From Rotaria sp. Silwood1 (Eukaryota; Rotifera; Eurotatoria; Philodinida; Philodinidae), in the NCBI GenBank assembly GCA_905250075.1, contig CAJNOP010000028.1, positions 1,065,522 to 1,129,521 on the forward strand: a DNA stretch of 64,000 bases. Reading direction: 5' to 3'. Position numbers and translations under genes: made by a program. Position 1 is the first letter of the stretch. The number at the start of each line of letters is the position of its first letter. This document shows positions 1 to 11,462 of the stretch, in pieces. Below the pieces are notes generated by a model. The model did no database searches. It was not told where the DNA came from and saw nothing but the letters and a program-made list of their open reading frames with translations.

Positions 1-404
1 GGGAAAACGAAATGATTATATCTATTTTCGTAGTTGTTGAAAGTAATCAGGCAATAAATATTCAGTTCGAAGTTCCTATCAGATACTGTGCCATAGAAAT
101 ACTGAGAATAGTTTTTTAAGGCAAAAATCATCACAATTTAGTTTTTTTGTTTTTGCTTATACAAATAAAAAATATACGAATCATTTTTATGCAAATGATT
201 CGTACGTCGTTATTTTTTAAGTATTGCGATTAATCACTAATAGTTTTGCTCAGATCGTACATTGTCGTCAAAAAGGACCTGATTTTAATGACATGAAAAG
301 TAAATTATGAAATTACTAGCAATACTCACAAACATTTCCATTAGCTCTAAATATGATAGTCTTGCTGATACCTTCGACAATTAATCTGTAATAATACTCA
401 GTTT
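1..404. other. AT-rich intergenic, nothing recognised
   Basis: No sustained coding frame, RNA gene or clear repeat is visible. It precedes the palindromic transposon relic that starts near 405. Confidence 0.5.
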
Positions 405-1285
405 ATTTGACATTCACAAAATTTTATTTCGATATATATAGGCGTGATTGATGACTCTAATACCTCCATACTTATTTGTGTGTTTAGCTTCAGTCAGGTA
501 TTAGAAAAATAAGATTTTTTTCACTACTTATAGTGCATATATAATGCTAATAATGTGTTGTTGTTTAAGCTCTATGTCTCAATAGGAACAAGAGTTATCA
601 AGTGTTTCCTTATAATCATCTAGTTTAATGTGTTTCACATCTTACTTGTCAACATACACTAATTCTTACTAAAAACATTAAAACAACTTGAAATATCAAC
701 AAACAAAGTTTTATTATCAAATAGTTAATCCAGAAATACAGCTAGTTTATCATACTTTATACTTACGAATAAGTTATTTCCTCAAGTTTCGATCACATAA
801 AGCAGAGACAATGTGTACGATCTTAATAATCCTATAAAAATCATCAATAGCTCCTCTATAGACACTACTTAAAATAGTATAGGTTTTGAGACGTTGATTA
901 ATATTTTCAATAGTCACTCCTGCACTATTAATATCATGGTTGAAGTTGTTTGTCTTCATCTGTTAATTCACTCCTATGAATCTTTTTCTTTTTTTTGACT
1001 GCTGACATTGTCGAGTAAGAATTGGTACGTGCTAACAAATTAGATGTGAAACACATTAAACTAAATGATTATAAGGAAACACTTGACAACTCTCGTTCCT
1101 ATTGAGACATAGAACTCAAGAAATAACTCATCATTAGCACTATATATGTACTATAACTAACTTAGTAAAAAAATCTCATTTTAGAAACATCTGATTAAAG
1201 CTACACGCACAAACCAGCATTAGGCTATCACAATGATTGATAGCGCCTATATATACGAAATTTAAAATGCACATTGATATTTTTA
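405..1285. mobile_element. Palindromic Harbinger/IS5-like DNA transposon relic
   Basis: Two diverged inverted arms of roughly 250 bp (about 405-665 and 1015-1285) flank about 350 bp. Matching landmarks are TATATATAGGCG near 435 against its complement near 1245, and the block around 570-650 against 1040-1120, which contains CTATGTCTCAATAGGAAC on one side and its complement on the other. The core carries a scrap of a DDE transposase on the minus strand (774-959). A superfamily-4 DDE (Harbinger/IS5) source is inferred from that scrap. Outer ends and target duplication could not be fixed by eye. The element is non-autonomous and old, because the arms differ at many sites. Confidence 0.72.
774..959 (-). 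pseudogene. C-terminal scrap of a DDE_Tnp_4 (Harbinger/IS5-like) transposase
   Basis: This 61-residue open frame lies inside the palindromic element. It contains VTIENINQRLKTYTILSS, then a hydrophobic helix ending in IVHIVSALCDRNLRK. This is the layout of the end of DDE_Tnp_4 transposases, where the last catalytic glutamate sits in a segment of the type 'VHIERVIQRLK', followed by 'ILS' and a terminal 'CALCNL' helix. Everything upstream of that point (the two catalytic Asp and the DNA-binding region) is absent, and a TAA lies just upstream in frame, so it cannot be functional. Family assignment rests on motif resemblance only. Confidence 0.6.
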
Positions 1286-1559
1286 ATATATTTTTCTTTT
1301 CATCAAATGAAAATATATGCAGTGAAGGCCAATTGAAACTCACTCGTCTTCTCTCGCTTCGTTTTGTTTTTTAGAATGTTTTTGTATTTATAAACCTTCT
1401 ATATATGATGAGAATGCATCAGTCACATTTCTTTTATCTACCATGTACAGATTAACTAAGGCTAAAATTTTTCTGCTGTTAAAAAATTTGAATCTACCCA
1501 GTTGGAAAACAAATCATAGTGTATTAGGTACCAAGCCGACGTAGACGTAACAACGTTGA
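1286..1559. other. Spacer between two transposon relics
   Basis: AT-rich, with no open frame or repeat that I can support. Confidence 0.4.
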
Positions 1560-2000
1560 CATTAATGCGTAATATTTTGAAGCTGTTGTTTATCTTGAAT
1601 TTCGATTTTAATCTCTACTGTGTACATATATTATGAATCGTAAATATCATAAATACACATGTCAGGTTAAGCACAATGTGTATCAAAAATATCGAACCGG
1701 ACTTTGCAGTTATGGGTTTTAATCATTAGCTAAACGTTTCAAGATCAGATATCATGGTAAGCATTTCATGATTAGATATCGTCAATAGGATGATACTATC
1801 GATTCATTAAAACAAAAATTGGCGAGTTGTCAAGCGCGCACAATAATACGACAAGAAGTTAAGTATTATAATATTTTTGAGTTTGTTGAAGTAATGAATC
1901 ATAAACATGTACAAGTTAATTATAGGATGATCCAGGCACATATCGAATCTGAACTAAAGCGAAAAGTACCACTATGCACTATCAGATGATATGACAAAGA
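1560..2000 (+). pseudogene. Decayed helix-turn-helix transposase remnant (IS630/Tc1-mariner-like)
   Basis: Reading the plus strand with interruptions gives fragments such as 'YRTGLCSYGF', 'LAKRFKIRYHGK', 'DDTIDSLKQKL', 'EVKYYNIFEFVEVMNHK' and 'YRMIQAHIESELKRKVPL'. This order resembles the N-terminal helix-turn-helix half of IS630/Tc1-mariner-type transposases: recognition helices, a linker with a conserved Asp/Ser-Leu, then a second HTH and a 'S/T-x-I-R' turn. Several in-frame stops make it a relic. No catalytic domain was found downstream. Assignment is tentative. It could be the N-terminal half of a transposase of another family. Confidence 0.35.
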
Positions 2001-3006
2001 ATGTTCCAATGCATGAAAAACAAGTTACAAAATAACATTGCATGATGGTTTGCCTATAATCATATAACAATAATTTCATTATTTTATTAATATATCTTTT
2101 ATGTGTTTTTAGATGATAATATTTTTTAGAACACAATTTGTTTAATTTTGAAAATCATTACGGCGAATTACTAATGTTCGCTTAAAATTAATTGACAAAA
2201 TAACACTATATTTCATTATGTGTCTATGACAAACTCCCGCTGCTCGTTAACACCAACCGTTAACTCAAGTTTCGGAACTTTCGACATATACCAAACGATA
2301 TGTTTTTATTAAAACTATAAATGAAGCATTATAAGTCCCATGTATATTACGTTTAATACTATTAAAAACATTTCATTTGTTATTAAAAATAGAAAATAAA
2401 AATGTTTATCGTAAATATGGTGATGCTTATGAAATTGATGGTTATTACAATCGACGCTAATGATTTTTCTATGAAGTTTTCATTATAATCTAGATGTCAA
2501 TATATATTTCACATAGGAAAACATATCATTTGTTTTTTTCTAATACACTTTTTACATGTAAACTAGATTTGTTGTTCAAAGTAAACATAACACGAGATGC
2601 TATGCATTCCATTCTTTCTTGCTATATATAATATGTTAATAAATAAAGAAGATATGGTAATAAAAATAAACCCAAAACAATCGAGAGAATTTTAATGAGC
2701 TCTCATTGTACACCATGATATTGAAATCATTTGGAAAAGACTTTATTGACGAAGACTTATGATAATCTCTATTTATTTATGTGAGCATTTTGCACGTATG
2801 GCATAAAAATAATAATATATAATTCAATATGATAAAAGAAAAGGCTTTATTAGAAGAAATGTTAATACAACTCCAAATAACAATCTGCATAGCTTTTAAA
2901 GTGCAGAGAAAAATAACATTCTCATTTCTTAAAATACAACATATATTGCTAATTTTTTCCATTTGTCTTGTATAATCAAACTCTTGGATTCAGTTGATTA
3001 GTTTCA
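2001..3006. other. AT-rich intergenic, nothing recognised
   Basis: No coding frame of note. The 61-codon minus frame at 2777-2962 has no recognisable features. Confidence 0.4.
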
Positions 3007-3527
3007 TAAAGGATATCCTATAAGTTCTGATCCTCAACGGAAATTAGTTTATTAATGTAAACAAAAAAAAATGATCGTTACTCAACTATATTTATTTAAG
3101 CTTCGAATACTTAGGATGATGTTCTAAATGGCATATTATCCGATGTTATTATCATTTTTAATAATAGTAATATAAACAGAAGAAACGTCATAATGAGGAT
3201 ACAGATACAGAGAATAGAAATACACCCACATCTACATTCTAAAACCAACATTTCGTATTTTAGAATTGTGTTACGTTATATACGATGAATTCATTGTTTA
3301 TTAAAACTCCTTAAAAAAATACTGATCAATATCGAGATTTTGATTACCTTGCTTCTTCTATTTATTTCACTATTATTAAAAAAGATAATGTCATTGGATA
3401 ATATACCATTTAAAGAATTGTTCAAAGTACCCGAAGCTCATCTAGATATAGTTGAATAGGAATCATTCTTTATTTTCATATAAATTGATTTCCGTTGAGA
3501 CCTAAAACTTATGGGACACCCTTTGTA
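3007..3527. mobile_element. Foldback MITE, mariner-like ends
   Basis: A roughly 520-bp element whose halves are inverted copies. The left arm (3007-3170) and right arm (3370-3527) pair over about 160 bp. Examples are ATAAGTTCTGATCCTCAACGG (left) against complement ATAAGTTTTAGGTCTCAACGG (right), and the block ending CATTTTTAATAATAG on the left against CTTTTTTAATAATAG on the right. The right terminus reads inward as AAAGGGTGTCCCATAAGT, a style common in Tc1/mariner ends, and TA dinucleotides lie at both edges. There is no coding capacity. Superfamily is inferred from the termini only. Confidence 0.65.
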
Positions 3528-4629
3528 TATTTTTCTCATCGTTATGATATTACAGATAAAATCAGTAATTTATTTGTTTAGAAAGCGTTTAGATTATTTT
3601 GTAAATTAATTGGAAAAACTGAGTTTGAATAGTATATCTATCGAAAAAGTCAATCTTATATCAGATGCTTAAATTGAATAAAACAGTATTAGACTTTTTC
3701 AAAAAATTGTTTTCATAAAAAAACAAACTATGTTCACTGAAATGGATTATTTGCAGATCAGATGTTCTTAAAAGTATATTTGCATCAATAATACTTCAAA
3801 CTAGAACCAAATATGTGATCGTTTTCTTTCTTTTTTATTAATTTTATTTGCGTTATATAATATATTTAAGCGTCAAGTTATAATGAATTTCCACTCACAT
3901 CAAATACAATTTCTATCAATAGATGTGATTTAACTGGGTTGTCTCGCGCATACATCATTAATATAATAAAATGAATAGAAAAAAATAAAGTTGCTTATCA
4001 TTGACTGAGTATATATATATATATATATTTTTTTTTTCTGTATTCCAATCAAATCACAAAAACCCAATCCATTGCTTCTTGATGACATTCGAAACGGATC
4101 TCTTGATAATAATTTAATTTAATCTAATTCATCATAACGTCCAATACATCATAACTAGAACCAAAAATACTCATCATCTTAAGACTTACTTAACCATTCG
4201 TTTGTCTTGTTCTATAAGTACAACTAAATAATCTATTCTTATTTTCTTAGACTATCAAATGAAATATAAATATCATCATCGTATAAAATCAATATTTATT
4301 ATAGAATCTGTTATATAACATCGAGCTTTTTCTAAAAAGTCAAACTAATTTGATGTGAATAACATTCATTGTCTACATATATTTAAATTGACTTTAATAT
4401 AGAGAGACCTTTCAAGTTATCCAATGACTGTTGTATGTGTTCAAATTATACAAACTCTTGTTTCTCTCTCGTTCAAATGAAGTGTCAATCATTATGGGTA
4501 CTGTTCTATTATTTTTTTTCGAAATAGCAGAACGAAAGAGTTCAGCTACATTATTTAGTAAAGGGTTGAGTACATTCATTTCTTTTTTTTTTTACAACAT
4601 AGACAGCAAATCGTTATTGGTTTATCATA
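3528..4629. other. Upstream intergenic region of the EEP gene
   Basis: AT-rich, with an (AT)n run near 4008-4028. The 95-codon frame beginning near 4431 overlaps the EEP gene in another frame and has no independent support. Confidence 0.4.
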
Positions 4630-5556
4630 ATGATATTTTTCATTATAAAATTCATTTTAATAATCACAATAATCGAAACCACTATAATAGAAATTCCAAT
4701 TCGATTGATGACCTATAATTTAATGCGTGGTCGTTATAATTGTTATGAAGAAAAATTAAAAGCAAATGAAAATTTTCGTCATTCAATAAATATAAAATCT
4801 TTCAATAATCGAGTTGATTTTGTTCGAGCTAATCTAGCCACAATAGCTAATCATATTCGTCAATATGATCCTGACATTATTGCTATACAAGAAGTCCAAG
4901 AATCACCATCATCCATACCAAACAATAATGAAATATCAACAGCTACTTATCTTGCACAACTACTTGATATGACATTCACATTTAGTCCAACTTTATTTGA
5001 TTATGAAGTTCAAATGCAATATGGTACAGCTATACTTGTAAATCATCATAGATTTCGTTTAATTGCAGTAGAAATTCTTTCTTTGCCACTTGGTCTTGAG
5101 CCACGAAATTCACCATGTTTAACAATTCAACCTCGAAATATAAATATTACATTTCGAGCATGTTCTATTCATTTTGATCATCATCCATTTGATAATACAA
5201 TCCGTGTACAACAAGCGAATACATTTATTTATTGGTTAACTAAAGGACAATATCACCCAACAATACTTTTAGGTGATTTTAATGCTAACAAAACTTCAGT
5301 AACATTAACAAATTTATATAAATATTTTTTTGATGACAATTCACTAGAAAATTCTCGTCCAACATGGTCAGAATGTGGTGAAATATTAAAGGATAAAATT
5401 GATTATATATTATTCGATCGACAATCTAATTGGAAAATAAAACATTTTTTACATGGATTAAATATGAAAAAATTATATTCATCTATTGACATAACAATGC
5501 TTTCTGATCATGTACCATTATTTGCTGAAACTATTCTCAGTGTTCCAATAAAATGA
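4630..5556 (+). CDS. Endonuclease/exonuclease/phosphatase (DNase I-like fold) family protein
   Basis: A 308-residue single-exon frame. Metal-dependent phosphoesterase motifs appear in the family order: MTYNLMRG (Asn30), IIAIQEV (Glu88), SIHFDHH, GDFNAN (Asp216, Asn218), KIDYILF (Asp258) and LSDHVPL (Asp293, His294). All expected catalytic positions look intact. The first about 20 residues are strongly hydrophobic (MIFFIIKFILIITII), so the product may be secreted or membrane-anchored. An alternative start at Met27 would remove that leader. Substrate cannot be told from sequence: nucleic acid, sphingomyelin-like lipid and inositol phosphates are all possible in this superfamily. AATAAA-type signals follow at about 5610-5620. 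The gene lacks introns although most neighbours have many. Confidence 0.85.
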   Translation: MIFFIIKFILIITIIETTIIEIPIRLMTYNLMRGRYNCYEEKLKANENFRHSINIKSFNNRVDFVRANLATIANHIRQYDPDIIAIQEVQESPSSIPNNNEISTATYLAQLLDMTFTFSPTLFDYEVQMQYGTAILVNHHRFRLIAVEILSLPLGLEPRNSPCLTIQPRNINITFRACSIHFDHHPFDNTIRVQQANTFIYWLTKGQYHPTILLGDFNANKTSVTLTNLYKYFFDDNSLENSRPTWSECGEILKDKIDYILFDRQSNWKIKHFLHGLNMKKLYSSIDITMLSDHVPLFAETILSVPIK

Positions 5557-8500
5557 ATTAAAAAAAATTTTTTTTTTTTTGAATAGTTTATCAGATGTTG
5601 TTTACTTGATAATAAATAAATGTCAACTTTAGCTCTTTTATATCTTTGATCCATATCTTGAAAATAGAACAGAATAGGCAGACGATCATGTCAGTCAATT
5701 TATCATAAAATATAAATATACAGCAAATTAGTTTTATTCTAGAAACTTATGGCATATGAGACAATTTTCTGTTTTTTTTTTCTATATCATTTTTTTTCTA
5801 AATCAGTCTTTTCTTTGCATATATATACCACGTATTGCAACGTCCTGACAAACTATTTGAAGCGATGTCATTATTTGAACGCCTCTTTCATTAGGAGCCT
5901 GACAAACACTGCCATTCGTGATATATACTCTAAATTACATCACAAAGGAACATATTTTACAAATAATTGACTTTTTTTAAAATTTAATATATAATCAACC
6001 CAGGAAATATATATATATATATATTCACCATATGTTACCAAGCCAACGAAATATACTGATAAAAGAGCATAATGCATTTTTTTTTTATCATCACGCAAAC
6101 TTTTTCTCTTTTTTATTTCAGCATATTATGTTTTTAAGAAAACTACATAAAATATATAGAATATATTATTTTAACAAAGATAAGTGTATTTCAACATAAT
6201 TTTATTCGAGGCACATATTATCAAAGGAAATGCCTCCTATTATTTTCCTGCCAAAACAAGTCTTTATCTCCTACGCATCTGCTATGTTCGAGGGCGTGTC
6301 AATAATAGAAAGAAAAAGAAGGAAAAAAATGGGGGGGAAGCACGTCGGTTTCTTCTTTTCTTGTCAAGAGAAGACGAGACGCACAGAAGAACGGAAGAAC
6401 AAATAGGAGGTATATTCTGTTTTTGTTTCACGCATGTTTTTTACCCCTACTCTTTTTTCACCTTTTTCCTCACTTACAAGCTCGACGTCGTTGTTGTCGT
6501 CATCGACAACATTGCTGCTACTTCTATTAGATAAACGGCATCAACAACGAAAGAAGGAAAAGTAATAGAAGCATTATGACGAACCACGCTCAAAGTACTA
6601 TAGCTGTTCTTTTTTCTCAGCCTTGATTATCCATCGTGTTATTTCACCCTTGATATAGAAGCCCATTCATGCGCATGTGTTCTTTTCCTCAATTTCAATG
6701 CATAAAGAAAAAAAGAAAAAAAAAAAGTTTTTTTAAAAATTACTTCCCATTTTAAACTTAAAATATTTTATATACATGAAGCACTTTCTTTTGGTTAGAA
6801 TCAGAAATGGAATATTAAAACGTATGTACGAACATAAACTAGCTAATATATTTTTTCTAGCAATGTGTTTCGTCTAAATCATATTAATGGATAATTAATT
6901 TATTGATAAATAAAGAAAAAAAAACAATAACACAAATAAACTATGTGTTGGTTTTCAAGAGCAATTGTTTCTTTTTTGTCGTCGTCATAAAATGAGTGAA
7001 GAAGAACTTTTAGATAGTTTTGTTTCTTAGGACAGAAATGAATATGATTAATTTTTTTATAATCAAAATAGCTGATAATGTGTAAAAAGGCAGCTACTCT
7101 GTTGAGATAAGAATATGATATATTTGTTAAGTTCTTTTTTTATTTTATTTATGCCACTACCCCCACATTACCGCGATATTTAATATTTGCTCTTTTCTGT
7201 ATATAATCCACTCCAAGTTTTTCTTCGCTTTCTTTTTTTTTCATTACTGTCCAATTTGACAACATTCAATTGACTTTTATCATTATACAATATAACATTG
7301 GTGTGATATTAATAACATGGATATTTTTCTATGTCGTTGTATTTTTTCTGTAACACACTTTTTTTTCTTTGTTTATCACTTTTTATAGACGACTACCAAA
7401 CAACTAATGAATATCAACTTCGTCAGCATTTCTTTTACCTTCAAACCGTATTTCTTTTATTTGTATATATTCTAATAATGAAATACGTGCGTCATATATA
7501 TTTTTTTATTTTATTTTATATTTAAATTCTCTTCACACATGACACATGTTAGACAGACATTTCCACTTTCTTAATATTGATAATGGCAGCTTTTATTAAT
7601 CAGATGATATGAACATAGGTAATGTCGTATATATATATATATATGTATTTGATCAAGCTTTCTTTTTTATTACTTTTTTTACATTTGATGATAAATAGAT
7701 AGTTATATCTGTTGTAATTGACGTCATCTTTAGCTATTGTCGATAAGAGTCTCTTGAGAAAAAAATAGAAAAGAAAAACCAAAATCGACTTAGTTTGCGA
7801 TAGAACGTGGGTGGATAAAAGACATTGTCATCAGTTAGATAATACTAAAAGTATTAGAAAAAATTAAAAAAAAAATATCAAATGAAGATTGATTAGAAAT
7901 ATCCAATCAAAAAAGATTTATTTTGTGAATTAAATTAGAGTCACATATTTCGTAAATATTTTTTTTTTTATTGTAATAAAATAATAGTAAATATGATTTC
8001 ACCGGAAGTGAAAACATTAGAGAATCTGTTAAAAAATAATTAAATAAGAAGTAATCAGTAAAATGAAAGAGCAAGTCGACGTTTGATATAGGCTATTAGG
8101 AACTTTCAAAGAACTTTTTAAGGTCAGATGCTTATTTCTTCTACTAGTTTACTTAGTATCTTTTACTTTTTACATAGTTTTTTTCTTTTCTACTATTCTC
8201 TTTGCTTGATCACATGTTTCTTGTGATATATGTGAGAGTTAATATATAATAATTAGAAAAAAAAAACTTTATTTTTCCTTATTTTACTCTTGAGTCTTCA
8301 TCTATTCTTTGTTGATTCTGTTGAGAAAAATAAAGACATTTTTGATATTATTCGTCGCATAGCCTTGATTTAGTGCATGATTAAAAGCCGTAGACATCTT
8401 CATTAAAGTATGGCATAAAACACTTAAAAAATATATATATATATAAGCACATAAATGTGGATGTATCACGTTGTTAATTTAGATAATTTGGATCCGACGG

Positions 8501-9136
8501 GAAGTTGTCTTAATCATATTCATTTCTCGATGAAATAGAATAGACAAAAGATTAAGTATTCATTTTGTAATTTATGAGAGTCTATGTTCTTTCATTCATT
8601 GAAATAATTCACTAAAAATAGAATTTTCGAATGCAAATATGTTCTTCAGTATTATGTTTACTGGTTCGTTCGCCCACCCATAACTATCATTATTGGGCTA
8701 ATATTTGTTATTTCTTAGATTCTTCGTCTCTTTTCTTCTTTACCATCGTCATCATCATCTTTTTCTTCTTAGCGCACAAATATACACAACTCTCGTCTTC
8801 CGCATAAAAAAAAAAGGATGCTATCAATGTTTGCGCTTGTGAAGAAAATCTTCTTTTATTCTTTTGCTTCTTCTCGTGTGTGAATACACGCGCATTTCTG
8901 AGACGAGAAAAAAAACCAAGAGAGACAAAATGATAATTATATCGGTACCCGAACGTTAGCTAACAATAGACGGCACAAATAGTCAGATTAATTGAATACA
9001 TGACTAGTCCTTCAATGAGTTCATATTATTATTAAAAAGAAAAGACAACTAAGTATGAAATTTAAATTTTTTTTAGATTAAAATTTTTGTTGAATGTACG
9101 AAATTAGTTTTAATTTAACACATTGTCTATACGACT
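5557..9136. other. Long AT-rich intergenic / upstream region of the zinc-finger gene
   Basis: It contains poly-T and poly-A runs, (AT)n tracts at about 6008-6024 and 7629-7645, a purine-rich stretch at about 6308-6345 and pyrimidine-rich stretches near 8700-8770. Short open frames here (for example 6184-6534 and 7331-7525) are low-complexity and look non-coding. It probably holds 5' UTR and control sequence of the downstream transcription-factor gene, which cannot be shown here. Confidence 0.4.
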
Positions 9137-11462
9137 ATGTGCATTCCAGCCGTATCGACAGTATCCAAAAATTCAACTAGTTCTGTTATTGTGTCTTCAA
9201 TGCATTCATCAAAACAAGGTTCATTTATCGATGAACAACAAGAATTTTCATCTGACATTGATAATGTTAAAACAGGTGTGCGAACAAATACTCCATCAAG
9301 TATAGCTGGTAACCGTTCAGACAATGATTCACCTGTTCGAAGTTATGCACTTATTGAAACTGATCCTAATGAACTTGATCATATTATTGATATACTTCGA
9401 CAATTTTTTCCCAATACACGTATTGTTGAATGTAATAATGCATCATCAAATCCAAGTCGTACACCAAGTCGTTCATCATTAGCTACAGCACCACAACAGC
9501 AAACATCAACGGAATCAAATAGTGGTTTACGTGTTCCAACATCTTTAACTAATCGTCATTCGATACATAGTCGTAGTATATCAGAAAAATCTTCATTTGA
9601 AAGTGATATTTTACAAAATTCAATAATAACTACACCAGAAACTCCAAATATAAATTTAAATGATCAATCACCATCAACTACAAATTCACAAGTAATACAT
9701 GATTTTTTTTCTTTTTCATTTTTTGATTAATTATTTTTAATTTTTTGTTCATTTAGACATTTAAAGGTAAACTAAAAGATTATTTACAACGTCGTTATTT
9801 AGAACAAATTAATGAACATCAAGCACGTAAAGAAACATTTATAAAATGTCGTAGTGATGATTTAAATTATCATTATATAAAAAGAGAACCACCATCAGAA
9901 CTTGTTCAAAGTTGTGAACATATATCAAAATCCAATGATTCTTATTATCATCATCATCGACATACACTTTTAAATGCGTCTTCAACACCATCAACAATCC
10001 ATACATCAAATCCAACAGTAAAAGCTCATTCATTTGATTTATCATCCGCTTTACTTCAACATTCTGTCTCGGATACAAATTTGTGTTGTACATTAAGTTC
10101 ATCAGATACAAATTTTATTCAATCACAAGATGGAAATATTACACGTTCATCAAGTAAACGTGGTTTATTACAACGTTGTGCAACTATTGATATGGAAGAT
10201 ACACCAGCATCAAATATTGATGATGAACACATGACATCATTACCAACATCACCAGTAACTGTTGAAAAACTTGATGCAGGTAAAATTACATTTAGTATTG
10301 ATCGACCTGATGATGATGATGATGATAATAATATTGGTGATCAAACAAAAAATTTATCTATTCACTCAAATATTCAACATCAAGGAAAAACTCGTCCATT
10401 TCGACATTCATATTCTGATCAACCAACAACTGATGAATCAGCAAATAGAAATAATAATAATTTATTTGTACCTTATCGACATTCATTTGAACATCCAAAT
10501 GAAAAACGAACATTTTCATCAAATATAACAACAATGTCATGTCAAACTAGTGTACCTTTACCAGTTGCACCTTATTCAGCATCAAGTGATCCTGGTCCAT
10601 ATCTTTCACCATGGTCAAATACACCAACAAATCCATATAGTTTAGTGAATTTTCATTTTCCAAAAAGTCAAGAACATGTTGTTGCTAGTGCACAAGGTAG
10701 TATTGCACAATTATCAACATTAACAAAGTTTTTATGCGATGAACCAAGTGTCTTTACACCAATTTCTCCAAGGTAGAAAATGGATTTATTATATTTTTTT
10801 GACATGAATAAATATCATCAATTTAGATTTAAAACGGAAATACAAGATTCAAATAGTACTAGAAATTCATCATCCGTACCACCATGTCAGATTTGTCGGC
10901 AGGAATTTGAATCAAGGCAAACGTAATTACATATAATTAATATTTAAAAGAAAAACATTCAGTCTTTTTTTTTTAATATTTTTCTAGGTATTTAGCTCAT
11001 TATCGTGCTCATCTTGAAAGTTCATGTGAAGATGATAAATCAGGTATACTTGATTTTACGCAAATGGACAATAATGGTATGCGTCTTGGTGAAGCACGTA
11101 ATTATTCATGCAAAATATGTTCAAAACGTTTTTCTCGGTAAAAATATTTTTTTTATACTTTATAAATTAAAATTTTTTCATGCATGTTGTTTTTTAGAAG
11201 TGATATGTTAAATAGACATTTACGGTTACATTCTGGTATTCGTCCATATCGTTGTACAATGTGTAATACACATTTTTCTCGAAGTGATCATTTATCGACA
11301 CATTTACGTACTCATACAGGTGAAAAACCTTATGCATGTCCTGAATGTTCATATGCTGCTTGCCGACGAGATATGATTACAAGACATTTAAAAGTTCATT
11401 TAAAACAACGACCTGAAAGAAAAAATGCAACATCAAGTTTAGGTTCAAGTAATGAATCATAG
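9137..11462 (+). CDS. klu: C2H2 zinc-finger transcription factor, Klumpfuss/EGR-like
   Basis: Five exons join in frame to 693 residues: 9137-9691, 9757-10772, 10827-10922, 10988-11137, 11198-11462. The first about 540 residues are Ser/Thr/Asn-rich and look disordered, with a possible sumoylation site (IKREPP) and an Asp run. Four canonical C2H2 fingers end the protein, with first Cys at about 544, 597, 625 and 653. The last three are tandem, joined by HSGIRPY and HTGEKPY linkers. The recognition helices RSDMLNRH, RSDHLSTH and the unusual CRRDMITRH, with SYAACRRDM in finger 4, match Drosophila Klumpfuss and its EGR/WT1 relatives as I remember them. The expected role is sequence-specific DNA binding in the nucleus. 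Finger 1 is split by an intron and set apart by about 30 residues. An upstream non-coding exon is possible. Confidence 0.82.

Noticed and set aside
4431-4718. 95-codon plus frame
   Set aside because: It overlaps the EEP gene start in another frame, is T-rich and has no family features.
6184-6534. 116-codon plus frame
   Set aside because: Low-complexity Lys/Glu and Phe runs come from purine- and T-rich tracts. There is no conserved pattern and no splice partners.
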